Positions 22,355-32,970 of a DNA stretch of 64,000 nt are shown here, piece by piece. This DNA comes from Panax quinquefolius. Lineage: Eukaryota > Streptophyta > Magnoliopsida > Apiales > Araliaceae. The stretch spans positions 1-64,000 of the forward strand of contig JAINUW010000545.1 in the NCBI GenBank assembly GCA_020205615.1, written 5' to 3'. The position numbers were made by a program, and so were the translations under genes. The number at the start of each line of letters is the position of its first letter. The stretch's first letter is position 1. The notes under the pieces are model-generated. The model did no database searches. It saw nothing but the letters and a program-made list of their open reading frames with translations, and was not told where the DNA came from.

Positions 22355-22890
22355 TGATAAGTAGGTTTTAGACCTACTTATTGGCTATCAACTTGCTAGA
22401 ATTATGCTTAAACTTAAGTATTTTTAGTATTGTTTGATTGCTTTTTATATTTATTTTGTAGGTTGAATCAAGGATACTCCAAAGACATGGTGATGGTATG
22501 GCATAGTGAGCTTGTGCTAAAATGAAGAATTTAGCTGAGCTAATGCATGTGAAGAGGGCATCTAGAAGTTAAGTGAAGAATGATGAAGCAAGTGAAGAAA
22601 GAAGAAGAAGGAAGCAGCAACAATATAGCAGAAGAGAACACAAATGATAGCGATGCAGTGAGAGAAGGCAACAGAAGCGATCGGCGTGGCGCACCATCAT
22701 CCAATTCAAGGACGACGCGCCCGCGCCAGGAACATTCCAGAAGTTCAGCCCGGCGCGCCTGCGCACCAATCCTTCTATGTGCCCGCGCGGCCGCACCAGT
22801 CAGACCTAGAGAAAAAATTAACTTTTCAATTTTTACCTGCTGAAGCGTATTTTTCTTGTCGACGTCGGGATTTTTATTGTCTTTTCTATT
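22355..22890 (+). mobile_element. Athila-like LTR fragment
   Basis: Begins TGATAAGTAGGTTTTAGACC, parallel to the Athila LTR start TGATGAGTGAG seen at 11044 on the minus strand, followed by TTTGTAGGTTGAATCAAGG-type sequence and a GC-rich block (22685-22800) with several CGCGCC motifs, as in Athila LTRs. AAGTAGGT and ACCTACTT at 22359-22379 form a short palindrome. No PBS or gag follows. Open frames across this stretch on either strand look fortuitous. Confidence 0.45.
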
Positions 22891-23654
22891 CTTGTCTTTT
22901 GGTGTTCTCATGTTAGGTGAGATTTGTTTGAAAAAACAAGTTGTGAAAAGGTCCGACATGTATATGTCGACGATTGGACTGTAAGAGTTTCTAGTTGGTA
23001 TTTTTAAATGGTTGCACCAACTCAATCGAGAAAAGGTTTGCTCATTGACCAAGTGATGTAACACTGCTTGACTGGTCTGTGAAACCGAGATTCGTTAGGG
23101 TCCGGGGGCTTGATTATGCGGAGGGAAGGTGTTAGGCACCCCCCGACATCCATGTTACCACGGTGACCGCCACTTTTCAATTTAAACTTATATCTGAATG
23201 TGTGTGTATGTAGGTCAATGTGCAATTATTTGGGAGTAGTGTTATTCCTCGTTTGCACCTATATACAAAGGGTTTGAATTTTGTATAAAAGTTTAGTTTT
23301 AACAAGATATAGAAATGATGTTTTAGAAAAAGAGGTTTTTTTAAACCCTTGTGCTCAATAGTAATTGAGGCCTTTGATACTTCCATTTTATTATATGTTC
23401 GGCTTGATTGCTTTTATTTTTGAGATGCGAAGCACCTTCGAGAAAATAATATACAAAGTAGTGCCGAACTCCTTGTGGGCATGTAAGCCATTTAAGAAAA
23501 TTCAAACACCGTGAATAATTTACACGCTGGTTACAGCTGAAAATGTCCATCACGGGAACCGAATCTAGATTTAGGAAACTGAATCTGTGATCACATGATT
23601 CCTAGGCTCACATGATGTAGCAGTTTGTAGGAAAGCTATAAGAAGTTATATATA

Positions 23655-23663
23655 TAAAAGGTG

Positions 23664-23737
<74 letters not shown>

Positions 23738-23945
23738 CGATCATAACGCCACAAAGTAAATTCCATGGGGATTGGAAATGTAAATATATAAAAGTGGTAA
23801 ATATATATATAAAAGGCGATCAACCGCCACGTAAGTAAACTCGAAAGGACAAAAATGTATATATATATATATATATATAAGCGATAAATATATATATAGA
23901 GCGATCAACCGCCACAGTAAGTAAACTCAAAAAGGGACGAAAATG

Positions 23946-24013
<68 letters not shown>
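23655..24013. repeat. (AT)n microsatellites alternating with a conserved short unit
   Basis: Long (TA)n runs at about 23666-23734, 23858-23879 and 23948-24013 alternate with copies of a unit containing GCGATCAACCGCCAC and AAGTAAACTC (about 23735, 23815 and 23900). The unit is conserved while the AT runs vary in length. Minus-strand frames here are artefacts of the repeat. Confidence 0.85.
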
Positions 24014-24015
<2 letters not shown>

Positions 24016-24019
24016 TCAT

Positions 24020-24160
24020 AAATGCTTAGGATATATATCGATCCAGGCTCAGTTCGTTGATTCATCAATTCGAGGATATATATATAAGCAGTAAATGCTC
24101 CAGATATAAATCCAGGCTCAATCGAGGCATTACTCGACAATATAAATAAAAGCAATAAAA
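24020..24160. repeat. Imperfect tandem repeat with ATCCAGGCTCA
   Basis: Two diverged copies of a unit holding AGTAAATGCT or CATAAATGCT, a GATATAnATC stretch, and TCCAGGCTCA, at about 24013-24080 and 24088-24150. They continue the AT array without the long AT runs. Confidence 0.6.
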
Positions 24161-24445
24161 AGCCACGAACCGAAGTCCGGGCATACGTACACACGCGACT
24201 CTCAACGTGAATAACTGTGTGTGAAAAGTAGTGGAGAAAGGCTTTAAGAAATGTAAGAAATCTTACAGTGGGCTACCAAGAAGACTTCAAATAGCTTTAA
24301 ATGAATGAACACTCGATTTCCACCGGTAAAATATAGCACAGTATAAGCTCACAAGTGTTTGAAAAGAGAAAGCACTCAGTTTATAGTGTGTACAAAGCAA
24401 AATGGACAGGGCTTCCTTGCCTTTTTTCTCTTATAAAATGGCCAC

Positions 24446-24461
24446 TGCAAGCCCTCTATTT
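24446..24461. promoter_or_regulatory. Palindromic TATA-type site
   Basis: CCCTCTATTTATAGAGGGG is an inverted repeat containing a TATA box readable on both strands. The minus strand is preferred because leader-like sequence follows on that side. Confidence 0.45.
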
Positions 24462-24879
24462 ATAGAGGGGAGCTGCAGTCCACCACATGGCTGCTACTGG
24501 GTGCCCCCTGGCTCGTGGGTCCCGCCGAGTCTCAAAAGTACGTCTATGTGCGTGCACGTAACGCGTTGTCCGCTCGAACCTTCATAATTTTTGATCCGGG
24601 CATCCAATTGAGGCATATATTACCTTTTTGAAATGATGTTGTCGAGAGTTACACAATGACATGAGATAAGAGGTTGTACAAAGTCGGGAAGATAGGGCCA
24701 TGCCTATATCTTCAAGTCTTCAAATTCTATTCGGTGTGCTATCTTGTGTAGTAGTCATTCAGGATTTTGAGCTATGGTTCTTGTAGGACAGTTCTGTGTA
24801 GAATGTATGTTAAAATGTTGTTGAGACAGCGCAAATGTGTGATCGAGGTGGCAAAATGATGATTTTTCCCCTCATCGGG

Positions 24880-25345
24880 GTTATCTCTGGTTTGGGCTGA
24901 TTTAGCAGTCGTTGCTCAAGGTTATCTCTGAGATTGGGCTGCTGTGAGTACTGAAGGTCCTCAGGGTTGTCTCTAAGGCGTGCCTGACCTCCCGAGGTTA
25001 TCTCTGGGGTTGGAACTTAGTGCCTCGGGGTTATCTCCGAGGTTGAAGCTGACTTTTGGGGTTAAAATGAGCTTTTCCAGGGTTATCTCCGGAACTGCTA
25101 TTGCATTCCTCGGGGTTGTCTCCGAGGTTAGAACTAAAAATCTCGGGGTTGTCTCCGGGACTGGAAATGTGTATCTCGGGGTTGTCTCTGAGATTAAAAA
25201 CTGAGAATTCTGGGGTTGTCTCTGGAACTAGAACTGCATTCCTCGGGGTTGTCTCCGAGGTTGGAACTGAAAATCCCGGGGTTGTCTTCAGGACTGGAAA
25301 TGAGTATCTCTTGGTTGTCTTTGAGATTAGAAACTGAGAATTCCG
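24880..25345. repeat. 33-bp minisatellite with hairpin units and four-unit higher order
   Basis: A run of units each built around CTCGGGGTTGTCTCCGAG. Early units (24880-25080) are diverged and uneven. From about 25083 the array is regular, with 33-34 bp units of four types (ending in GCATTC, AAAAAT, GTGTAT/GAGTAT and GAGAAT) in the order A-B-C-D, A'-B'-C'-D', giving a ~133-bp higher-order repeat. CTCGG pairs with CCGAG in the same unit, so each can form a hairpin. Because 33 is a multiple of 3, both strands stay open by default. Confidence 0.9.
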
Positions 25346-25791
25346 AGAATGATGCAATACACTTGAAATGTGACAAGATAATCATGATGCAATGTACTGC
25401 AACATGATGCAAATGCATGATATATGTGGTTTGTTGGACCATTTTTCAATGGGATGTGATGACTGTCTTCTCGCATGACTTCTGATGGGGACCGGAGTTA
25501 TCACTCATGTTGACCCTGACTAACTGCTTGGATGAGTACTCCACAGTTCTCAGGAACTTCGAGGATGTTGACGTTGGGGTTATTACCAAAGTCCTTAATC
25601 CTTGGTACAAACATCCTACTGAAGATGCACCTCTCATGTACGAGAGACTCGTGGGGATTGGGTGTTCTGTCTAATGAAGATGTGTATAACATATTCCATC
25701 ATCGATCCTCCCCGATGAAGATTGCTTTCCTTGGTTTGTATCGCCAGATCCTTCCAATGCTCTATCAGAGTTACTGCCAACAGTCTGTGTT

Positions 25792-26040
25792 GTCAAGGTT
25801 GCCTGACCCTCATTGAAATGTGCATCAACATATGAAAATCATCGGATGAATTCTAATGCTTTGTTGGATTTACTTTCCAATGGATGGCTAAACGTCAAGG
25901 TTGCTTGACCTTCATTAAAATGTACTTCAACGGCTTAGATCATCAGATGGCTTCCGATGCTTCGCTGGATTTACTTTCTAGTGGCTAAATGATGTCAAGG
26001 TTGCTTGACCTTCGTTGAAATGTACATCAACGACTGAAGT
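25792..26040. repeat. Tandem repeat of about 101 bp, 2.5 copies
   Basis: Copies start at 25792, 25894 and 25994 with GTCAAGGTTGCTTGACC and share ATGTACATCAAC, GCTTTGTTGGATTTACTTTC and related blocks. GTCAAGGTTGCTTGAC is itself a palindrome (GTCAAG...CTTGAC). Confidence 0.85.
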
Positions 26041-26339
26041 GGTATGAAATATCCGCCGAGGAGAATTATTTTGGAGTTACGACCCCGAACTGACGGCAAT
26101 AGACCTTGGTGAGGTATTGCCGAGTGTAGTTTACAACAGTTGTGATCATTGGTGTTGTGAACCTTGTGTCTGGGTGAATTCCAATGAGTGATATGTAGAC
26201 CCGCAGTTTAGTCTATGGAAACCAGGATTTTAGGCTCTTTCGCTCAATCGTGTTGCATCTTTTTTCCTGATTTGACTTTTTCAGCTTGTGAGACCTCCTT
26301 TGCAACTCAAATTGGACTTAGCCGAAGGGGTAGGGCCCA

Positions 26340-26396
26340 CCTAAGGTAGCCACAGGTACACCTACGGCAGCCACAAGTACACCTGCGGCTAACCGT
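26340..26396. repeat. Short 22-bp tandem repeat
   Basis: Two and a half copies of GGCAGCCACAAGTACACCTG-like units. No function is suggested. Confidence 0.7.
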
Positions 26397-26399
26397 GGG

Positions 26400-27120
26400 T
26401 GGTTTTAAGTGCCCTATTTCTTTCTCAAGTCATATTCAAGTTGCGCCACACAGAGAATCTGAGAGCTCTTCTTCAGTTTGCTAAGTTCGGGCGGGCTTTC
26501 TACAAAATTTGTCATCGTACAAGTGTTCTACACTCCCCTGGTAACGTATGCATGTCCTTTTTTCCAGTTTTTATCCGTTGGAAAATGAGTTATCACATAA
26601 AGTGCTTCTAAACACATAGTAGTGAATATGCATGCTCATATGAATTGATAAAAAATATTCAACACAGTAAATGTTAGTATTTAACCATGTTGAACATAAT
26701 GATGAAAAAATTAACTTTTAAAATAGTCAAATTGGCACCCTTTTTTCTGCTATTTCTTATCCTATTTGAGGATAAATGAGCAAAGGTTACAAAACAAAGT
26801 AATCCTGGTAATTAGGCTACCCTTAGGGATTATGACTTTGATAGTGTTATGCATATAGGATGTTTATGACTGTGGGTAGGTGTGCTACTGAATGGCCACC
26901 TAGTCATGCCTATGTGCATGTGGATAGTCCTTTTTACAAAGGAGACTCTGGCAAAATTTTTCCAAAAGTCTAGGCATTAGGTAGACAAGCCTTTTTAACT
27001 CTACTGTAGGTGTATGTTAAAATAATACATGCATGCATATAGTCATAAAATGTATTTGAAAAGCTCCAGGTTAGAATTTTCCACACCCTTTCTGAGGTGA
27101 TTTGGAGACTTGTATCTAGA
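26400..27120. other. Non-coding stretch, nothing recognised
   Basis: No convincing frame or element end. It lies between the repeat-rich tract and the decayed plant-mobile-domain-like gene. Confidence 0.4.
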
Positions 27121-27122
27121 TA

Positions 27123-27755
27123 TATGGATCCAGATCAGCTGAGTAGTTCCCGCAGGACCACTTCAGGTGTGTAGATGAGGGCTTCTGATGTGCCTTGACC
27201 CCGTTCAGTCAGACAGCCTCGTCGTTTGGTGGAGGTGGTGATTCGTCCTATCCAGGTTGAGGTACCAGATGTTGAGGATGAGGAGGAGGATGTACCGATT
27301 ACGGACCCCGCTCCTGCTGCTCCTACTCCCTGCAGGGATTTTCCAGGCATTTAGATGATGATCCCAGAGCTTCTGGGTGATTTGAGTTGACACCCCTCGG
27401 TCTACTTGTATGAAAACGAGGTAAAAGCAGGATGAGATCTTCCTTTTTTCCTATTGATGAGGAGTAAAGGTTCTGATGTTGATTTACTTTTGTGATGTAG
27501 GTTCCTGGCTTTACGCAGCCTAGAGGGAACTGGTTCAGCATTCACTCTGTATATCAGGCTCTGCATCCCGATTATCGAGCGATTGTGCACGACTAGGGTT
27601 TTGAGGCGTTCTTTTCCATCCTCCCCCGTCGTTGTCCCTAGGGTTATCTCAGGGCATTGTCTGAGCTCTGGTTTCACCAGACTCAGTCTCTCTATTTGTT
27701 GGATTGTGAGGTGACGATGACGCCGATAGATTGGCGATTTATCACTGGTATGGAG
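27123..27755 (+). pseudogene. Plant mobile domain (PMD)-like gene remnant
   Basis: Two plus-strand exon-like blocks. The first (27124-27352) starts ATGGATCCAGATCAG and reads a proline/aspartate-rich leader with an acidic stretch (VEDEEEDVPITDPAPAAP) but has stops at 27172 and 27196. The second (from about 27501, after a TTGTGATGTAG acceptor) reads GNWFSIHSVYQALHPDYRA, an ILPRR block, ALSELWFHQTQSLYLLDCEV and TMTPIDWRFITG, the pattern of the plant mobile domain found in MAIN-like genes and transposons. It has stops at about 27593 and 27638. All four stops fit C-to-T changes from Gln or Arg codons. The domain is cut at 27756 by the Tekay LTR. Confidence 0.55.
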
Positions 27756-30700
27756 TGTAATACCCGCGAATTATAATAAATTATAATATTGAGAATAAAG
27801 ATTGTTTGCATATTTATTTGAATAGAAATATATATAGTATTGGCATGAGTTGTGGTAATTAATTTAATTGATTAAGCATGCGATAATTAAGCAATGTAGC
27901 AAAAGTGATGAGAAACTTAGTTTAAGCTTGTGGAATTATGCCTAGTGTGGCAAAGTGGTGAAATGAGAAAGTACTAATTTAATTAATGATGAAATAAATT
28001 AAATTAATTAGTACTAGTAATAAACAAATAATTACATAATGTGATTGACTAGTTCCTAATATCATGAACAATAGCATGTAAGGAGAAATCATATATAATA
28101 AGGTTTTTCATTCAAATATAAAATGAGGTGTGACATTGTAATGTAAATAATTATTATATAAAACTATATGATAAAAGTAAGCTTAACTTATGTAATTTAT
28201 TAAGTTGTGTGAAAGAGTCTTATGTGACATCAAGATGTGTGTGGGAGTAATTAAATGGGTATTTTAAACCTATGAGAGAAAGTAACTTTGATTAAATAAA
28301 TAATTAATTTTAAGTGATCATTTTAATATCTATGTAGAATTGGAATAATAAGTAATATTGGTACCCAACTAAATTATATCCTAATTTAGGGTAAATATTA
28401 TTTGAATTTAGCCAATGTACATGGATTATATAATTCTATGTGTATTATATGAGTTGGTGTATATGTATGCACATTTTTGGACAATTATCAAATAAACCTA
28501 AGTATGCTAAGTAATGGCTTGCAAATGCTGAGTATTGGTAGTGTCCCAAATTGAGTGTCACTCTATTTCTTCTTCACGTAATAGGCCATTGGCCTAGTCC
28601 CTCATTACCAACCACATAGCTAGCAAATCATGAGGAGGGGAGTGGTCTACATAGTACTCTTCCACCAAATCCTTCATACCCATCAACTTCTTCTCCATTC
28701 CAATGGTTTAATTCATTGAGTAAAGCCAAATTTGGTCACAAGCTTTCCTATAAATGGAGCCCTTCTCATTCACAGGCATGTTGCTAAATTATCTGTTAAA
28801 ACTTCAAGTTATGTGTGAGTGTGGTTGGGTTGAGCTTATATAATCTGCAAATTGAAGCTAGAGTAGCAATTCAACTTCAGAGAAGGTAATATTCCTCTAT
28901 ATGTTCTTAAATTCAAGTTTGTCAAAGTTCTTAGAAAAGTACTAAAATACTTGTGTTAAGTTGAAAAGTTTATGGTTGAAGCATGATAGAATGTGTCAAT
29001 TGATGCTAGACATTGTTAATAGTGTTAAATATGAAATCTACAAAAGTTAAACGAAGTAATTTGGTCAAGTAACAAATTCGTAGTGACGAGAATCGCTAAA
29101 TGTGTTAAACTTTGGAAAGATGGCATAAATCTTGAATTGATTCTTGACTTTGATTGTTTGTATGTTTGGAATTGTTAAAAGCATGGTTGGAATGTTTAGT
29201 AGTAAGTTCATATCAATTATGTATCATTACATTGTTATTGGATAAGAGTTTGGCATGTTAGCTTGTAGCAGGAGAATACTAGTGTTCTAATCAATAGCAG
29301 TCATAATACGGCTTCCTACGGGGTCACATGTCTTGTATATAAGGTCCCCCTTGCCGGGGTCTCTGGCATAAATGCCCTCCCCTACGGGGTGTGTGTGTCT
29401 TTGTACAAATTTAAAATTTTGTTTTGATTGTTGCTACAAGAAGACTTAAATTGACTTAACTTAACTTAACTTAAAGAGCAAGCATAATCCTTAAACATGT
29501 ATCAATGCATGTTTCAAGATGTTTTAGTAGGTTTGGAGTTCGAATTATAACCTTATGCCTTTTTGAATCTAATCTTTTGAGCATATGTTTATAGCTTAGT
29601 TAGTCTTATAAATACATATGAAATGTGGACTCAACGTACTTTGCATGTGTAGTTTGTTTGTCATGAAATCTTAATAATTGAAAACCAATTGAGTTGAAAA
29701 CTCTACGACTTGTATTGTGAACTTTCGAACAACTATGATAAGATGTTTTATGCCTCTAGAGATAATCAACATGTGCACACATCTAGTTAGACACGTTATA
29801 AACTATGCAAGCATGAACTAAAAGACTTTTAAGTAGAAAGTTATACAACCAAATCTACTACATGCAAGCATGTGTAAAAAGAGGTTGTTTGGCAATATTA
29901 TGTGGTTTAATGAATACTATAGTTAGTAATTGATATAATGAGGTCTTTTAACTTTGAAAAATGGAAATATATGAGTAACTTTAATAAAGGGCCAAAACTA
30001 GCCTAAAGGTTCTTTAATATGTGAAACGACTTAAGGTGAGGGATATTTTGCAAATACAAATAAAAGATGAGCATATAGTACTTAAGATTTTCAAAAGTAA
30101 GAACAATGTGAATTATACATCTATGAGTTTGAATGTGTATAGACTACATGAGTTTAAATATGTGTGATACGTGTATGTGGATATCTATGTCAAGGTGTAT
30201 GACTAATGAATACCTATACATACATAAATAGGATAACATAGTTCATTGAGGTGATTTTACGCTATAAGTGGTAATCAACGCTAAAGGCAAGTCTCCTAAC
30301 TCACACAACTTTGGATTTTATGCGAGTTCTCTAACTTTATTTGATTCTTATATTGAATGCAAGTTTCTAAATTCTTTACATTGTATATATATTGTATAAT
30401 CCAAATTATTGCCATATCAACCATATTTACACTGAACAAATATTTGTTACTATTCGAAAATCATTTGTATACCTTGACATTATTGCGAGCATTGGACTTA
30501 TTGTTCTTAAATGTATGATAAAAGTTGTCTAAGGCTTTGATTCGGTTAGACTATTATCATGTGTTAGAAAGCTATCCAAACCAATTGAATTGGTGGGGAC
30601 TCTTGTAAATCTACTGAGATGAACAACCCTCTTAAAAAGAGGAAATTTTATATTGTCGGGGAACCGACGTGCGTACACGAGTATGATTAAATGTTATGCA

Positions 30701-31000
30701 TAATGTAGGGTACTTTAGGCTGATCACCTGTTGTACTCGTTTATATTAGATTGCAGTATAATACTGTTAATTCTAGTAAGAGTTCTTAGTCCTTAGTGAC
30801 TGCTCAGTGTTCATCCTAATTGAACTTGAAATGAATACACTGTGAAATTCTGTTGATATCCTTCAGTCTATAGCGAGACTTATTGAAAACTCTTGATACT
30901 TCTTGATATCCTTGAACTATCAATTATTGTTATGCCTTTGAAGATTCAAATGTTTAACTGCTTATCCTTATTGCTATATTACTTGTTGGGCAAACTTGTT
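27756..31000 (+). mobile_element. Tekay (plus) 5' LTR, part 1
   Basis: Begins TGTAATACCCGCGAATTATA and matches the 3' LTR at 60072 with roughly a dozen differences in the first ~280 bp. A TATA box (CCTATAAATGG) lies near 28748. GC-rich CTACGGGG-type modules occur at 29305-29390. The LTR is interrupted at 31000 by a Sirevirus and resumes at 41542. The total reconstructed span is about 3.6 kb, long as in Tekay/Del elements. Confidence 0.85.
28746..28757 (+). promoter_or_regulatory. TATA box of the Tekay 5' LTR
   Basis: CCTATAAATGGAGCCC, about 1 kb into the LTR, leaves a ~2.5-kb R-U5 part. A classic plant LTR promoter motif. Confidence 0.6.
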
Positions 31001-32594
31001 TGAAATTCAGATAAGGCACACTTAGAAGGGGGGTTGAATAAGTGTGGGAGCAAACTATGACCAATTTTTAAACTTTAAACCAAACTATTGAATATATATT
31101 AATGAATGTAGCTTGCTATATGAATATGGTCTACCAAATTGAATTTTTGTTTAAGAAAATATCTAGGTGAATTTATAAGTCAAATAGAATACTTGGTGTT
31201 AACAAAATATCTCAACGTGAATCAAATGTTTAAATTTTAATTATTAAGAAAATTAACTATCTTGAGAGCTATTAAAGTAAAGTAATCAATAAAAATAACA
31301 CCAAGATTTTTTACGTGGTTCAACTATTACCCTCTATAATAATAGCCTAGTCCACGTCCAATACCAACTAGTATTGGAGACTCACTTTTATTTCTTTAAA
31401 ATTGACCCTTGTTACAAAATAGATTCTATCAAATTGAATTACAATAATTCACTTGAGCACTCTTGCTCCTTGTGCACCAATGCACCCCTTAAGCACCTAT
31501 GCTTCCTTGAACCTGTTTGTAAACAAACCTTAATCCACCTGGATTAAATTCCTTTAGACAACACTTAGTCTAAAAATATAAAATTACAATTATAGAGGTC
31601 TAATGATCAAAGCAAATAAGCAATTTAATAAAACAAGGCTCAACTAATGAATGCAATGATCAAGTAATATAAGAAGAAGATATCACCAAATTTATGCCCA
31701 CGGAATTTTCTAAAAATAATATAAATATGATTTGCACAGCAGCTTAAAAGATTTTGCGCCAAAGATAAAATATCTTTTCAAGTATATAAGTGCAAAAATT
31801 AATTCTAGTGTTGTAAGTGTTGTAACTCTTTCACATGTATCTCAGTTCTTTTATAGCTCAAACAATATATTACCGTTGCTTCATAAATGTATACGTTGTA
31901 AATAAAAATGCAGCGTTCCAAAGATATTCTATTGAAAACCAACATAACAAATCCAATAACCTTCGAATGTTAAATAGATGTTGGACTCTATCAAACATAA
32001 TCTAGAAAAAGACCAAGTCAAATAAGATTAGACTTTTCAATACCTGTAGCAATTATGATTCATAAAAACTGCCGCCACTTATATAATCCAAAACAAGGAA
32101 TATCATAGCATAAATATAGGAGTGTAATATGAATCAACTATTCAAGATAATGATTATCTTTATATTTCCAAGATATATACATGTAACCCACTATTTTGAA
32201 AGTAATCATATCTCTGCCAACACACTCCAACAACTTTTAAGTTTCCAATATATGAATTCTTTCACACGTGTTACACATATATTATAACATCAGAACATAT
32301 GAAAAATTCAATTAATTCGGACAATACTTTTACGCATGCATAACAGTTATAAATTTCTTAGGCATGCACAAAATATTTAATCATATTTTAATGCACAAAT
32401 ATCATGTCCTAGAGCCTTGTATTGAAAAATTAAGTATTTGCAATGACCTTACATATTTTTCTTAAGACTCAAATCTTCAAAGTCTTTGACAATAACCCTT
32501 TCATCAACTTCCTAAAATTTCACAATAAACAAATTAGTCCACATAATCAAGTCATCATCAAAACACAAAGGTTTAGAATATTAACAAACCAACA
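31001..32594 (-). mobile_element. Sirevirus copy 1, 3' LTR
   Basis: 1594 bp, plus-strand edges TGAAATTCAG...AACCAACA. A minus-strand TATA box lies in TTCTTTTATAGCTC near 31848-31856. The polypurine tract AAAAAGGGGGAGAA (minus) abuts it at 32595-32608. Confidence 0.9.
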
Positions 32595-32608
32595 TTCTCC
32601 CCCTTTTT
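32595..32608 (-). other. Sirevirus copy 1 polypurine tract
   Basis: Minus strand AAAAAGGGGGAGAA directly before the LTR start TGTTGGTTTG; the plus-strand priming site. Confidence 0.85.
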
Positions 32609-32970
32609 GATGATGACAATACCAAAAATTATAACTCCCCCTGAATTCATGCATATAAAAAAAATCCAGAGGATTCAAACTAATTTCCACCATGCCTTTT
32701 GTTTAGGCATAATTTATCCTGCAAATTTGCTAGCTGAAATACTAGAATCACAAAATATAGCAATCATGATATCTAATACTGGCTCCAGCCAAATTGTTCA
32801 AATTCCATTAAAACAAAATCATAAGACATATTGGTACCAACCAAATCATTTTAAACATAAAATCAAAACATTCAAATATGTCTTCATAGCAATCAGCAAC
32901 CTTCGCAGTAGCAACAACCAGCAACCTTCACAAAAGCATGTCTCCCCCTTTGTCATCACCAAAAAGATCG
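32609..32970. other. Spacer between extra ORF and polypurine tract
   Basis: Untranslated 3' region of the Sirevirus. A plus-strand 136-codon open frame here (32607-33017) has no recognisable domain and runs antisense to the element. Confidence 0.5.

Larger units (their letters stand above)
22891..27120 (-). mobile_element. Repeat-rich remnant, possibly Tat/Ogre-type LTR and leader
   Basis: GCGGAGGGAAGGTGTTAGGC then ACCCC at 23118-23142 resembles a block I associate with long plant Tat/Ogre gypsy elements, where tandem repeats in LTR or untranslated regions are common. This tract is full of arrays (listed separately). A palindromic TATA box, CTCTATTTATAGAG (about 24446-24460), lies within it. 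The minus-strand reading (TATA, then GCTTGCAGTGG and a leader-like stretch) is the more plausible direction. No gag, protease or RT is found. Assignment is tentative and the limits are approximate. Confidence 0.35.

Noticed and set aside
22540..23064. 174-codon minus-strand ORF
   Set aside because: Spans LTR-like sequence with biased composition; no domain, no homologous frame and no gene context.
23820..24194. 124-codon minus-strand ORF rich in Tyr-Ile repeats
   Set aside because: Produced by (AT)n arrays.
24880..25345. CRISPR-like array of spaced repeats
   Set aside because: Units are contiguous with no unique spacers, differ from one another, and the context is a plant retrotransposon; it is a minisatellite.
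25031..25357. Repetitive 108-codon minus-strand protein with DNPE-type repeats
   Set aside because: It is a by-product of a 33-bp repeat whose length is a multiple of three; the plus strand is equally open and no start context or domain supports it.
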